Shown here: piece by piece, positions 32,887-41,945 of the stretch
Layout: each line of letters begins with the position of its first letter
Position numbering within the stretch: position 1 is the stretch's first letter
Assembly (NCBI GenBank): GCA_023078685.1
Contig: JALGAS010000009.1
Coordinates: 2,480,001-2,544,000, forward strand
DNA from: Neopestalotiopsis rosae
Lineage: Eukaryota; Ascomycota; Sordariomycetes; Amphisphaeriales; Sporocadaceae
DNA length: 64,000 nucleotides
Direction of reading: 5' to 3'
Translations under genes and position numbers: made by a program
Notes under the pieces: generated by a model
The model's database searches: none
What the model was told of the DNA's origin: nothing
The model's input: only the letters and a program-made list of their open reading frames with translations

Positions 32887-33021
32887 CTGAAGTACTCATG
32901 GATGACAGTACTAAGTGGGTCTGGCTAGGGTACATATAGGTCGGCGCAGAATATGGATCGTCCGTGCTCAGAGACGAGAGGAGAGACAAAATACAAGAAG
33001 CCAATTTTTATGGTCTCTGTA
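32688..33021. mobile_element. 334-bp foldback MITE, copy B (inside a gene)
   Basis: Begins TACAGAGACCGTC and ends TATGGTCTCTGTA, with ~140-bp inverted arms (CTTTGAGCACGGACGATCC left; GGATCGTCCGTGCTCAGAG right) and TA at both ends. Length is identical to copies A and C. Inserted in exon 2 of the gene at 32254. Confidence 0.9.
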
Positions 33022-33751
33022 GCAAAGCCAAGTGAAATGGACTATAGCTGATCCGGAATCATTGTACCTGGGCATACAATTTAGGCTCGCCTTGATGGAG
33101 CGTTCTCGTTCAGTCACCGAAGCTGTTCCATGTGTCATTACAAGAACATTGTTTGCTCAATTGCAGATATATAGCTATCCAATGCGAAAATCGATGCGCG
33201 CTTGAAATCGAAGCAAGCAACTTGCAGCACGGTCATTCGTCAACGTCACCGCGTCAGATGTATCTGAATTGCGATGTGCTGTCCATGAGATCCACAATTG
33301 CAGTCTATCTAAGAAAGGTACTGCTCTGTACAGATATGAATGCGGATTCAGGAACTGTTATCTTACGTCAGATTACATCCCCAGACAGAGAAATCGACAT
33401 GGTGGACTGTGACAATTAGGTAACAGAATTGGCTTTCGCTGTTGTTTTCGATTGCAAGTTGTCAATCAGCTGTCCAAAGTTTATTGATTCTGCAAAGTTC
33501 CAAGTATTACAATGTTTGCTGCACATATGCTAGCATAGCATTCGTGCTAGGCTCGTAGTGGCTAACAATGCCATACATCACTCAAGAGGTGTAGACTAAT
33601 TATGCTGCAGTGTTCGATAACCGAGGTATTTGAGACTCTGGCTCCGGCCTTCAGATGTGAACACGGACACCGATAGTGTCAACATATCGTATTCGGGTGA
33701 AAGTCGCCGGCACCTTCTTGATCTGTGACCTCGTACTTCACCCACTCTCAA
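33022..33751. other. Intergenic, possibly the severed 3' part of the gene at 32254
   Basis: No frame continues the gene after the MITE for more than a few codons. A 95-codon plus-strand frame at 33132-33419 has no recognised features. Nothing else is seen. Confidence 0.35.
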
Positions 33752-34221
33752 TCACTCGGTCGAATGTCCAAAGCTATTTAGTCTTTGTAACCCATGGCTA
33801 ACAGCGTGATCTTCATTCCGACAGAACCTGTATTTCTTCCTCCATGTGCAGTTGTAACAAGTAACCTGCCATTCAGAGTCAGAACGATATTGTTAGTGGA
33901 GGGTGGGCAACTAACACATCTGCATTCCGCATAAACTAGAGCAAGCATTTCCTCAATTTCATCGTGACACACAGTACATTCGGGCCGGATCTTGTCGTCA
34001 TTACGCGTTATGATGGATTGCATCTCGTGGTACACGTGTGAAGTGACATTGCGCAAGTCTCGACGGCATTGCCACATGACTTGCTTCAGGTTTGGCGTCT
34101 CATGGTATTGCGTTTGTATAGATGGAGACTGGCGGGACAGTCGTTCAGACGAAGAAGATCTGATAGCAAAATAGGCGCGCACGAAGATGGCTATTTGTGC
34201 GAGACAAGTGTCGATATCCAT
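33752..34221 (-). CDS. Small RING-like zinc-binding protein
   Basis: Predicted 139 aa from two exons (33916-34221 and 33752-33865) with a 50-bp intron (GTTAGT donor, GGCAG acceptor). Residues ~80 onward give CTVCHDEIEE, then ECRC joined to VTCYNCTWRKKYRFCRN after splicing. That makes at least six cysteines in C-x2-C pairs, as in RING or treble-clef fingers. The unspliced frame loses the last cysteine pairs, which supports the intron. The N-terminal part is polar, without a signal peptide. It may be a ubiquitin-ligase-like or protein-binding module (inference). A gene of comparable size and cysteine content is at 40217. Confidence 0.55.
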
Positions 34222-34374
34222 GTTATGTGGAACTTGTTGAGGAGAATTGCATGGAGAATTCTATTTTGAGAATGCGAGAAGTGCCCGCTTATATATAAGC
34301 AATAGCGATACGACTAGTGCTAGCCTGAAGCCATTGCAAAGCTAAGACCTATTATTTTACAGTACTCTCCAATG

Positions 34375-34738
34375 CTGCGCTACTGTTTTGTGATAGGATG
34401 CTGTTCTGTATGGGATGTGATGGGATACTCTTTTGTGTTGGAAGACTCTTCTGTCTTACAGATAACAAGTGTTTTGTTCCGACGATTCCGGGATTGCGTG
34501 TACGTCATAGAGCTACCCTGATATTCCTGCCTTTGGCGTACCAAACTACCGGGACATGAATATCGCAACGAGAAAATAACACAAGCGACAATGGTAGACT
34601 GAAGAATATCTACATGAGTTGAGATAAGCAATAGCCAATACGATATCCTTCCGGTCATGGAGTAAGGTAAGGACAAACACGATCGTACCTACATCTTTGT
34701 TTGTTCCCAACACAGAAGAGTAATACATCACAGAAGGG
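34375..34738 (+). repeat. Minisatellite units plus right arm
   Basis: Units at 34378-34460 (GGGATACTCTTTTGTGTTGG) lead into a diverged right arm at 34455-34600 (ACAGATAACAAGTGTTTTG, then TACCGGGACATGA, then AACACAAGCGACAATGG). Further units at 34705-34738 are interrupted by the MITE. Confidence 0.75.
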
Positions 34739-35072
34739 TACAGAGACCATCAAAATTGGCTTCTTTTCTTTTGTCTCTCTTCTCGTCTCTGAGCACGGAC
34801 GATCCTTATTCTGCGGCGACCTATATGTACCCTAGCCGGACCCACTTAGTACTGTCATTCGTGAGTACTTCGGTCAGCCAAAATCGGCTCTAGTTGACAA
34901 GCAATTTTCTACTGTCAGCTTGATTACCTTTGACTCGCCGAAGTACTCATTGATGACAGTACGGAGTGGGTCTGGCTGATGTACATGAATGTCAGCGCCA
35001 GATATGGATTGTCTGTGCTCAAAGACAAGAGATGAGGACAACAAGGAGAAGCCGATTTTGGTTGTCTCTGTA
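34739..35072. mobile_element. 334-bp foldback MITE, copy C
   Basis: Begins TACAGAGACCATC, ends GGTTGTCTCTGTA, with TA at both ends and ~140-bp inverted arms around a ~50-bp centre. Inserted within minisatellite units (CACAGAAGGG before it, CCAACACAGAAGAGTATC after it). The minus-strand open frame through it (34874-35077) mirrors the MITE tail of the gene at 32254 and is not a gene. Confidence 0.9.
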
Positions 35073-35975
35073 TTCAACCACAGAACAGCAGCCCAACACA
35101 GAAGAGTATCCTAACACAGAAGAGTATCCTAACACAGAAGAGTATCCTAACACAGAAGCGTACACACCAGAAGAGTGTCCAAGGCACAAAATTGTATCTC
35201 GACAACAACTACTCCACCTCCAACAGTCTAGAGCGGACATCCTTCCGAGATACGACAATTGAATAGAACATAATGATCATTTCAGAGTGGCACAATCTCG
35301 ACGTAGTATTCTGTCCTGTTTATCTGGGCTACTCTTCTGTGGTGATATAGACTTCTGTGGTAAGACACTCTTCTGTGTCTCTTCTGTGATGGATACTCTT
35401 CTGTGCCGTGGGTACCTTTCTGTAATGGAATCCTGTTCTGTGCCAGGATACTGTTCTGTAATTGTGATGGCAGCTGTCCACCTGCAAGTGTCTAATCGAT
35501 ATCATGCTCTTTCGTCCGCAGAGTGTACAATGCCTCTTCCTTTGAATCTGGACTGTAAATGTAGCAACAACCACAAGATCTTGATCTGGTCGATGCGGGT
35601 CTGATGGCCGTATTCGGCTGCGGAAAAATATGCATCGGTCCTTTCCAAGATTTTTTAAATTAAAAAGAGAAAAAGAAAAAGAAATCAAAAAGGTAGAAAG
35701 GGATGTGAGAAATCGACACAGTAGCCGACGGGAGTATTTTCTGTCTTGGAATACTGTTCGGTATTAAGATACTGTCCTGTGCTAGGATACTGTTCTGTGT
35801 TAGTATATTATTTCGTGTTATGATACTCTTCTGTGGCGGGATACTTTCCTATGCTACAGACAACAAGGATTCTTTTCCGGAATTGTGGGTAAGTCGTGGA
35901 GCTCCCCTGGTATTGCTGCCTTTAGGGTATCGAACCGTCGGGACATAACCATGCTAAGAAGAAAGTAACACAAGC
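35073..35975 (+). repeat. Minisatellite-bearing repeat element, copy R7
   Basis: Same order as R1: three perfect 18-bp units GAAGAGTATCCTAACACA (35101-35154), left arm on the minus strand (35196-35300), units (35320-35460), core (35460-35720, CAGCTGTCCACCTGCAAGTG), further units (35735-35860), then a right arm (ACAGACAACAAGGATTC, GTCGTGGAGCTCCCCTGG, CCGTCGGGACATAACC). With R1 it shows that the element spans about 0.9 kb with divergent unit blocks on both sides of the left arm. Confidence 0.85.
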
Positions 35976-36639
35976 GAGGACAGTGAACGGATCTGTGCCG
36001 GATCTCTGCCGGATCCGTGTCTCCGTCACACTTCCAGCATTCACCGAAGAACTTCTTCTCATGCGACATTTTCTATGAAACAAAGTAGATCGAGTCTGTC
36101 CGCAACACAAAGATTGATCATACATGCTACAAGTGTTGCGGACGAGCTTCACGTCGGCTGCATACTTACAAGTGCGAAGCTATGTACCATAACAACATTT
36201 AATACGTTTTGGAACTCAATATCGGGCTTGGCTGGTAGCTTTGTGATCTCTGTTTTCATTCATTAATGTAGCTGGTGCAGCCGATGCATCGCGGGCAACA
36301 AACACGATATCGTCATAGAGACATATGATTCATGAGTCATATCACCAAGACTAGGAGACAGACAGATTGGTATTTGATCGTTGCCAATGCCTGAAAGGGT
36401 TTCATCTGTGCGAAATGTCTCTTTGTTGGCCCGATATGGAGGCAGATGCAATTTTCTCAGTGCCTCGCTTTCTTGAGGTAGACTGTTTTAATGTTAGACG
36501 TGGACTAAATAAATACTTGCTGTATTAAGCTTATTGTTTTAAATTCATCTACTGTGCATCATGAAGTTGCGACTTGCGAGCAGTCAGTCATGGACCGAGT
36601 GTGTTTACATTCAGCGCTGCTTTACTTTCTGTTCCAGCA
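35976..36639. other. Intergenic, nothing recognised
   Basis: Short frames only. The first ~40 bp extend the right-arm similarity with 37290-37330 (AACACAAGCGAGGACAG). Confidence 0.4.
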
Positions 36640-37320
36640 CAGAAGAGTATCGCAACACAGAAGAGTATTCCAAAAGAATATCCCAGTATCGAACAGTGTT
36701 CCAGCACTGAAGGGTATCCAAGGCACAGAAGAGTATCCTACAGCACCACAGAAGTGTAGCCCAAATAAACATGACAGAAGACTACGTCGAGATTGTGCCA
36801 TTCTGAAATATCATTGTGTGTTCTATTCAATCGTCGTATTTCGGAAGGATGTCCGTTCTAGACTGTCGGAGGCGGAGTGGTTGTCGAGATACACTTCTGC
36901 ATTGGGATAACTTCTGTATTGGGATAACTTCTGTATTGGGATAACTTCTGTATTGGGATAACTTCTGTATTGGGATAACTTCTGTATTGGGATAACTTCT
37001 GTATTGGGATAACTTCTGTATTGGGATAACTTCTGTGACAGAGGGGACTCTTCCGTGCTGGGCTACTCTTCTGTGTTTGAAAACTGTTCTGTGGTTGGTT
37101 ACTGGTCTGTGCTGGTTACTGTTCTGTGTTGTTTACTGTTATGTGTTGGGACATTCTTCCATGCCCTGGATACTCTTCTGTCCTACGGACAACAAGGGTT
37201 CTCTTCTGGAATTATGTACATGTTGTCGTGGAGCTCCATAAGTTTCCTGCTTCAGTTCACCAAATGGTGGGGACATTACCATTGCAGCGAGAAAACAACA
37301 CAAGCGAGGACAGGGGACTG
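36640..37320 (+). repeat. Minisatellite element with perfect 17-bp array, copy R8
   Basis: Degenerate units at 36640-36770, left arm 36780-36895 (GACTGTCGGAGGCGGAGTGG), eight identical 17-bp units ATTGGGATAACTTCTGT (36901-37036), variant units to 37185, then a right arm 37186-37320 (ACGGACAACAAGGGTTCTC, GTCGTGGAGCTCC, GGTGGGGACATTACC). The perfect identity of eight units points to very recent expansion. Confidence 0.88.
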
Positions 37321-37329
37321 ATCTATGCC

Positions 37330-38327
37330 TCCAGGAAACTTCTAGCACTGACCGAAGAACTTCCACTCATGCCATGTTTTCTCCCAAATGAAGGAGACAA
37401 AGATCCATCAATGTGCAGAAACTGAAATGAATACATAAACCGGCATGGTAGACATTTCAATAATGGCATCGCATTCGTCTACAAAACTCAAAATGATGCC
37501 CGCTTCAGTTGACCAGAAATGAGTGTACATGAACTAATGTGATGACCGGAAGGACGATCTATGAGCTCCTGTTCGAAGAAAATCGAAATCGTAAACATCT
37601 AGATTAGTAAGTTTAGTTAGATGGACTATTCGCGGTCGAGACATGGTAGAGGCAATGAGAAACTGACGTAGCTTTGATCCTCCTCCAACTTGTAGTTCAA
37701 GAATTTCAGGAGCGAATGGATATGATCTGACAACGGTGAGTATCGATCCGGCACCGGCCTACTGCTTGAACTTATCTTCAGAAGTATGCCCAAACCCCAT
37801 CCATGTTACAGAAAGCGCTTACATGGGTACAGCAAAGGGCATGGTAAATCATTGCCCCTAGAATTTTCTTTCCATTTCACCATATCCGAAGCCATATCGG
37901 TTTCCGTGCCCGATGATTCTGGGACATATCAAGCGAGATGTATCAATTCTGGATTCAAATGCCCTAATTCAGTTCTAAACTCTAAACTCAAACGTATGCA
38001 CACCATTTGACTTGATAAATAACCTGTCTCTTCCTGGTATTCTACAATGACTCTTAACAAAACAATATACGATCATGCCAAACCAAACCGTAAACGCAAC
38101 TAGTACCTCAGATTCTCCCTGGGCACGTCTTCACTCGTGAACCCTATTGCGTCAGACCTCGAGATCCACAGTCTTGGAGGATTCGTAACTGCTGCCATTT
38201 GATCCCTGAGCGAAGACGTAGTGCCCGAAAGCACTTTTTAAGCTTATGAAACTCGAAGAAGCTAAGCATAGAGCACCTGCGGCAATATTGATATAGAAGC
38301 ATCGTCGAATTGCTCTCGTAGCTGATG
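37330..38327. other. Intergenic, nothing recognised
   Basis: Open frames below 75 codons without domain features. No repeat family of this window is detected until the fragment at 38328. Confidence 0.4.
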
Positions 38328-38405
38328 TCGAAGAGTATCCTTTCGATGAGGTAGAGCAGGAGTGAGGGACCAGATTCTAAGACTTTACTACAGTATTGAT
38401 TGGTC
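38328..38405 (+). pseudogene. Fragment of the coiled-coil gene at 10362
   Basis: About 75 bp match, in inverted orientation, the 3' end and trailer of the gene at 10362-10853. The VEEYPFDE codons and GTAAAGTCTTAGAAT-like or TAAGACTTTAC-like trailers are shared. The rest of that gene is absent. Confidence 0.6.
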
Positions 38406-38840
38406 TCCACCGCAAGCCATGTTGGTGCAAACTTGACCTGCCTGGAATCAAGATCGTGTAGGATCGCCCTGGAAAGTCGCTGCGTACAGGCTTGAATCGG
38501 TGGTAAGCAGTATGGTATGGAATTGTCGCAAAGTTGACCGGGTCACACGACTGCTGCGACTGCAATTCCAACCTAGGTCTAGATCCGAGCCCGGTAGATC
38601 CTGGATCCTCACGTAAGAGACTACAGTATTTGCACTTCCATGTCCCGATCCTTCGTTGAGCGGTTGGTATGCCTTGGGACCATGCGATAAACACCCGTAC
38701 TGGTCCGACCCAGAAGTGCAAGCGAGCGCGCACGCTTGACAGGACGCGGAAATGACTTGAGACATTTTTGCATGCCAGCTTGCTTTGGACTTTGCCCCCA
38801 CATGCACTAGACCCAGACAGCCATGGTCGCAAACATGTTG
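38400..38840 (-). repeat. Degenerate dispersed repeat, copy 1 of 3
   Basis: Roughly 340 bp similar (inverted) to 51400-51740; shared words include GGTCAACTTTGCGACA, GCTTACCACCGATTC-like and ACCAACATGGCTTGCG. A shorter stretch is shared with 60246-60400. Two minus frames are open through it, but the copies do not agree on one conserved frame, so I treat it as a relic repeat. Confidence 0.5.
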
Positions 38841-39049
38841 GTGCTTTTGTCTACCTTTGTTCCCCTTTTTCCCCACACCTAGTGAAAGTCCATCTGTCAG
38901 CGAGGAGACTTTTCCAGGTGTTGGCAACAATCAAGAACCAAACTGTTCATCGCCTGGTCCTCGTGAATGGATCATGACTCGTGTGATTCAACAACGGCAT
39001 CGTTTTTGTTTGCAGGCAATGTATTTGAAGACATTCGGATCCAGAAAGC

Positions 39050-39330
39050 TATCATAGTACCTAGCTAAAATAACGCGATGCACTTGCTTGCCTGGGAATA
39101 CCCGGCGATAGAAAAACAAAATAGACATCTTCAAGAGAGAGACCTCAACAAAGTATAACATCGCGATAATGTACAATAAAATCCATTGGCATAATTTGTG
39201 ATATTGTGAGGCGTCAATGTCCAGATGTCTTTACCAAGACCGTTGCCAATAAGGAACACAATGTACCTAGTCACGTGCCGTGATTTGGCTTCGGAATCAA
39301 TTCGTTGAGCAGTGATAAGATATCCTGCCA
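39050..39330 (-). pseudogene. Fungal rhodopsin-like membrane protein fragment, frameshifted
   Basis: One minus frame reads SEAKSRHVT, then GLGKDIWTLTPHNITNYANG. The next frame continues YIIAMLYFVEVSLLKMSILF, then FYRRVFPGKQ. Joined, this matches the G-x-G-xDIW to KxSILxFYxRxFP part of the fungal rhodopsin domain found in PTH11-type and related seven-span proteins. The two halves are offset by one base near 39178. Flanking transmembrane segments were not found, so only about two spans remain. Confidence 0.6.
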
Positions 39331-39906
39331 CTGAGACTGAAAAACAATAGGTATCGCCATCCGTAGTAATGTCCTAGTAGGAGAACTAAAGCCGCGACGT
39401 GCAAAAAGAATGCGCCTAAGGCAGCAGAATTGGACGTTTCTTGCACTGAACAGTACTACGCCCCCACGTTTGCCTCTCTGAAAGTAAAATGGAGAAAGAA
39501 AGAAGAAGAATGGCCGGAAGAAATTAGATACGGCACACCGCGATTTGGTAAGTTGTGTCAAATTTATGGCTTCAATTTGGAGCGGGTAAGAGTCGGTCAG
39601 AGCCAATGGGGCTTGCTTTTCAGAGCCGTTGTCTCAGGAAAAGTGCCATCAGTGCACATCTGCAAGTACCTCAATTTTGCCCAGTTTCTTTGACTACGTC
39701 GTTTTCGAACGGTGTACGCTGCAGTTGATATTAGTTCATAACGTAAGGGGCCTTCCCGATCTCAACGGCTGAGATCTGTTTAGACTAACAGGAACGAGGA
39801 ATCATACGTGAACCCATATGACGCCTAAAATCATCTCTTTTCGGCATTGGTTTGACCGGGCAATCATCCTGAGGACACTGATAGCCTTCTGATGTTTTGT
39901 ACTGCC

Positions 39907-40116
39907 TTAGATCTCCTGGTTCTCTGAACTGTCCTCGGTAACGGGAGTAATTTCTTGCTGGAAATGAGAGAGCCTTTGTGCATAATGCTCTTGAAGCAGA
40001 CTGATTAGATGGCGTTCTTGATCGTCTAGATTTTGCTGCTCGTTCATATGCGTATCACGACCGCCTTCGTTGTCGAAGGTAGCCCCGCAAATACAGTTAA
40101 AGCGATATCCAGACAT
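39907..40116 (-). CDS. Small protein with a single zinc-finger-like motif
   Basis: 69 aa, single exon, MSGYRFNCICGATFDNEGG at the N-terminus, then RDTHMNEQQ. CxC and H in this spacing resemble a single C2H2-like finger with a shortened cysteine pair. The remainder is Gln/Glu-rich and probably helical (ERHLISLLQEHYAQRLSHF). Family unknown. It follows the gene at 40217 on the same strand and could be part of it if an intron joins them. Confidence 0.4.
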   Translation of the reverse strand: MSGYRFNCICGATFDNEGGRDTHMNEQQNLDDQERHLISLLQEHYAQRLSHFQQEITPVTEDSSENQEI

Positions 40117-40216
40117 GTTTGTGAGATGGTTGGGGAAGTTGATGGACTAACCTAAGTTAGATAAGGGAACAGAATTAGATCCACACGGAAATGGGTGATA
40201 TTATAGCTCAAAGCTA

Positions 40217-40543
40217 TTAGGTGGTGCGAAACGATGTTGTTAGTGATACGGGGGCGTTCGTAGCAAAGATGCGGAATAGATCTGCCCCGCCTCCGCTTGA
40301 AACACGCGACTTACGAAATTCGGAGTTGTAGGGCATGGGCTGCATTTTACACAATTCAATGAGGCAACTAAGGCACCAAGCTCTGTCCCACATACAGTCA
40401 AGATTAGAGTTGCTCCTGGAAATGCATGGCTTTCCTGCATAGGGACATTTACACCGCCGTAATGTCCATTGGCACACTAAGAACGATGAGGCATCCAGTG
40501 TAGACCACAAGTTTTTGGTTGTGTGTGGGGAACTTCGCTTCAC
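40217..40543 (-). CDS. Small cysteine-rich, probably zinc-binding protein
   Basis: 108-codon frame with cysteines in pairs: RRCKCPYAGKPC, then LDCMWDRAWCLSCLIELC. A GTAAGT donor lies just after YNSEF, with a possible TAATAG acceptor at about 40210, so the true C-terminus may differ from the open frame. The N-terminus may continue in an upstream exon. A relation to the RING-like gene at 33752 is possible, but I see no direct similarity. Confidence 0.35.
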   Translation of the reverse strand: MKRSSPHTTKNLWSTLDASSFLVCQWTLRRCKCPYAGKPCISRSNSNLDCMWDRAWCLSCLIELCKMQPMPYNSEFRKSRVSSGGGADLFRIFATNAPVSLTTSFRTT

Positions 40544-41299
40544 GTAAAGAAGTACCCTCTCCCTTATGTGCTGGCAGGCTCCTGCAGTTATGCGTTTGAC
40601 CTTAAAGCAACTTTGATGGTCCGCAGTGTAAAGGGTCTTGTATCACTACATTTTCACATATTTGTAGGAGAATTCAATGACCCTTGTTGAACGTGAGTGG
40701 TCATTCGAGAACATGTGCGTAGAAATGAAATCAGCCCTCGGGCCGATACATAGGTCGAGTGCCATCAACAACAACAAGAACAGAACAGAACAAGGACACA
40801 CACCCGGCTAGCCAGCCAGAAGCCTTGATGCAATCTACTAACTACTTTTGTCTTGATACAATACATCAAGAGGTGCTGACCATTGTCAAGTTGTGGCACT
40901 GGGGATGATGAGAGGGTATATTCGCGAGATTGAACGCGGCCGGTGCTCCGAGGAAAAAGAAAGAGAAAGGCAAGAAAGAACGTTCTAGCCGTATTGGGGG
41001 CCGGTCTGATTCTGCGTGTACTGACTGTTATCTTCAGGCGCAGGGTGATAGCTTCTGATGGCACGAAAAGCAAGGTTTTTCGAACTATCATTTGCAAGGT
41101 ACTGTGCGGTGTCATCTCCACCACTGAAGTGCAGTCGACGTAAGATCCTCTTGCCCATCGCTTTGCTTTTCGTAGCCGAAGGCGCGTTGTAACCAAATGG
41201 TGAATGTCTAGATAGGAGTGGGTTCGACCGAAGCCTCTAATTGGACGGTGAAAGACAGTCCCGTACCCACTGAACCTTCTTTGAAGCTATGCCAAATCC
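40544..41299. other. Intergenic, nothing recognised
   Basis: Overlapping frames on both strands at 40765-41196 are basic and repetitive in composition, without domain signals. None is called. Confidence 0.35.
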
Positions 41300-41322
41300 G
41301 GATATCAGTCTGACCGACATCC
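41300..41322. repeat. Palindrome site 3
   Basis: GGATATCAGTC, one base, GACCGACATCC: two mismatches between the arms. Left flank TTGAAGCTATGCC, right flank GATTGGGCGCATCAAG, as at sites 2 and 7. It lies 365 bp left of site 4 in the same orientation. Confidence 0.8.
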
Positions 41323-41686
41323 CGATTGGGCGCATCAAGATTTGGCTAAGACAAATGCAAAGGAGAGGCATTTCTCCCTCGTTGCTCTATCGAGACGGGG
41401 AAGGAGGATACATTGCGAGTTTTCTGTCACCTCGGTTGAAGGTGTGTAAGCTTTCATGGACTTGGGCAGAGTCTTTCACCAGCCAATCGAGAACCGGCCA
41501 AGTGCAGTCATAGCAACGATGCCTATTGCTGTGGCTATCTCGTTGAACATGGGTGAAATATTCTGGTTCTTGTTTCAATTTGGCAAGCCACTGGCTTATG
41601 TGCACTGGGGCTGACCAGGATTTCCGACTGGTTGGCGGAAAAATAACGTTGCATCCATTGGCGTCCCTCGAAGCTATACCGAAGCC

Positions 41687-41709
41687 GGATGTCAGTCAGA
41701 CTGACATCC
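41687..41709. repeat. Palindrome site 4
   Basis: Perfect arms GGATGTCAGTC and GACTGACATCC with a central base. Left flank CTCGAAGCTATACCGAA, right flank ATTCGGCCAGAACAATG. About 130 bp to its left are shared with the region left of site 6 on the other strand (GTGCACTGGGGCTGA, CCGACTGGTTG). It is ~110 bp outside regulator module copy 2. Confidence 0.9.
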
Positions 41710-41814
41710 AAATTCGGCCAGAACAATGTTCGTGTCATTGTGAAGTATATCGCTCCCCAGCTGATCGTGGATTGCCTTATAGTATGCGGCCACGACTGGG
41801 TTTGGAAATTCCGT

Positions 41815-41880
41815 CTCATTTTTTCTTTTTTTTCTTTCTTTTTTTCTTTCTTTTTTTCTTTCTTTTTTTCTTTCTTTTTT

Positions 41881-41921
<41 letters not shown>

Positions 41922-41945
41922 TTTCCCCCCCCCCCCCCTTTTTTT
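41815..41945. repeat. (TTTC)n microsatellite with C14 run
   Basis: A long TTTC/TTTTTC microsatellite followed by a run of 14 C at 41925-41938. It marks the outer edge of regulator module copy 2; copies 1 and 3 have A/G-rich tracts at the equivalent place. Confidence 0.95.

Noticed and set aside
34874..35077. Minus-strand 67-codon frame similar to the C-terminus of the gene at 32254
   Set aside because: The similarity is the shared MITE sequence, not a gene.
38448..38930. 160-codon frame as a real gene
   Set aside because: The related repeat copies at 51360 and 60155 do not keep this frame.
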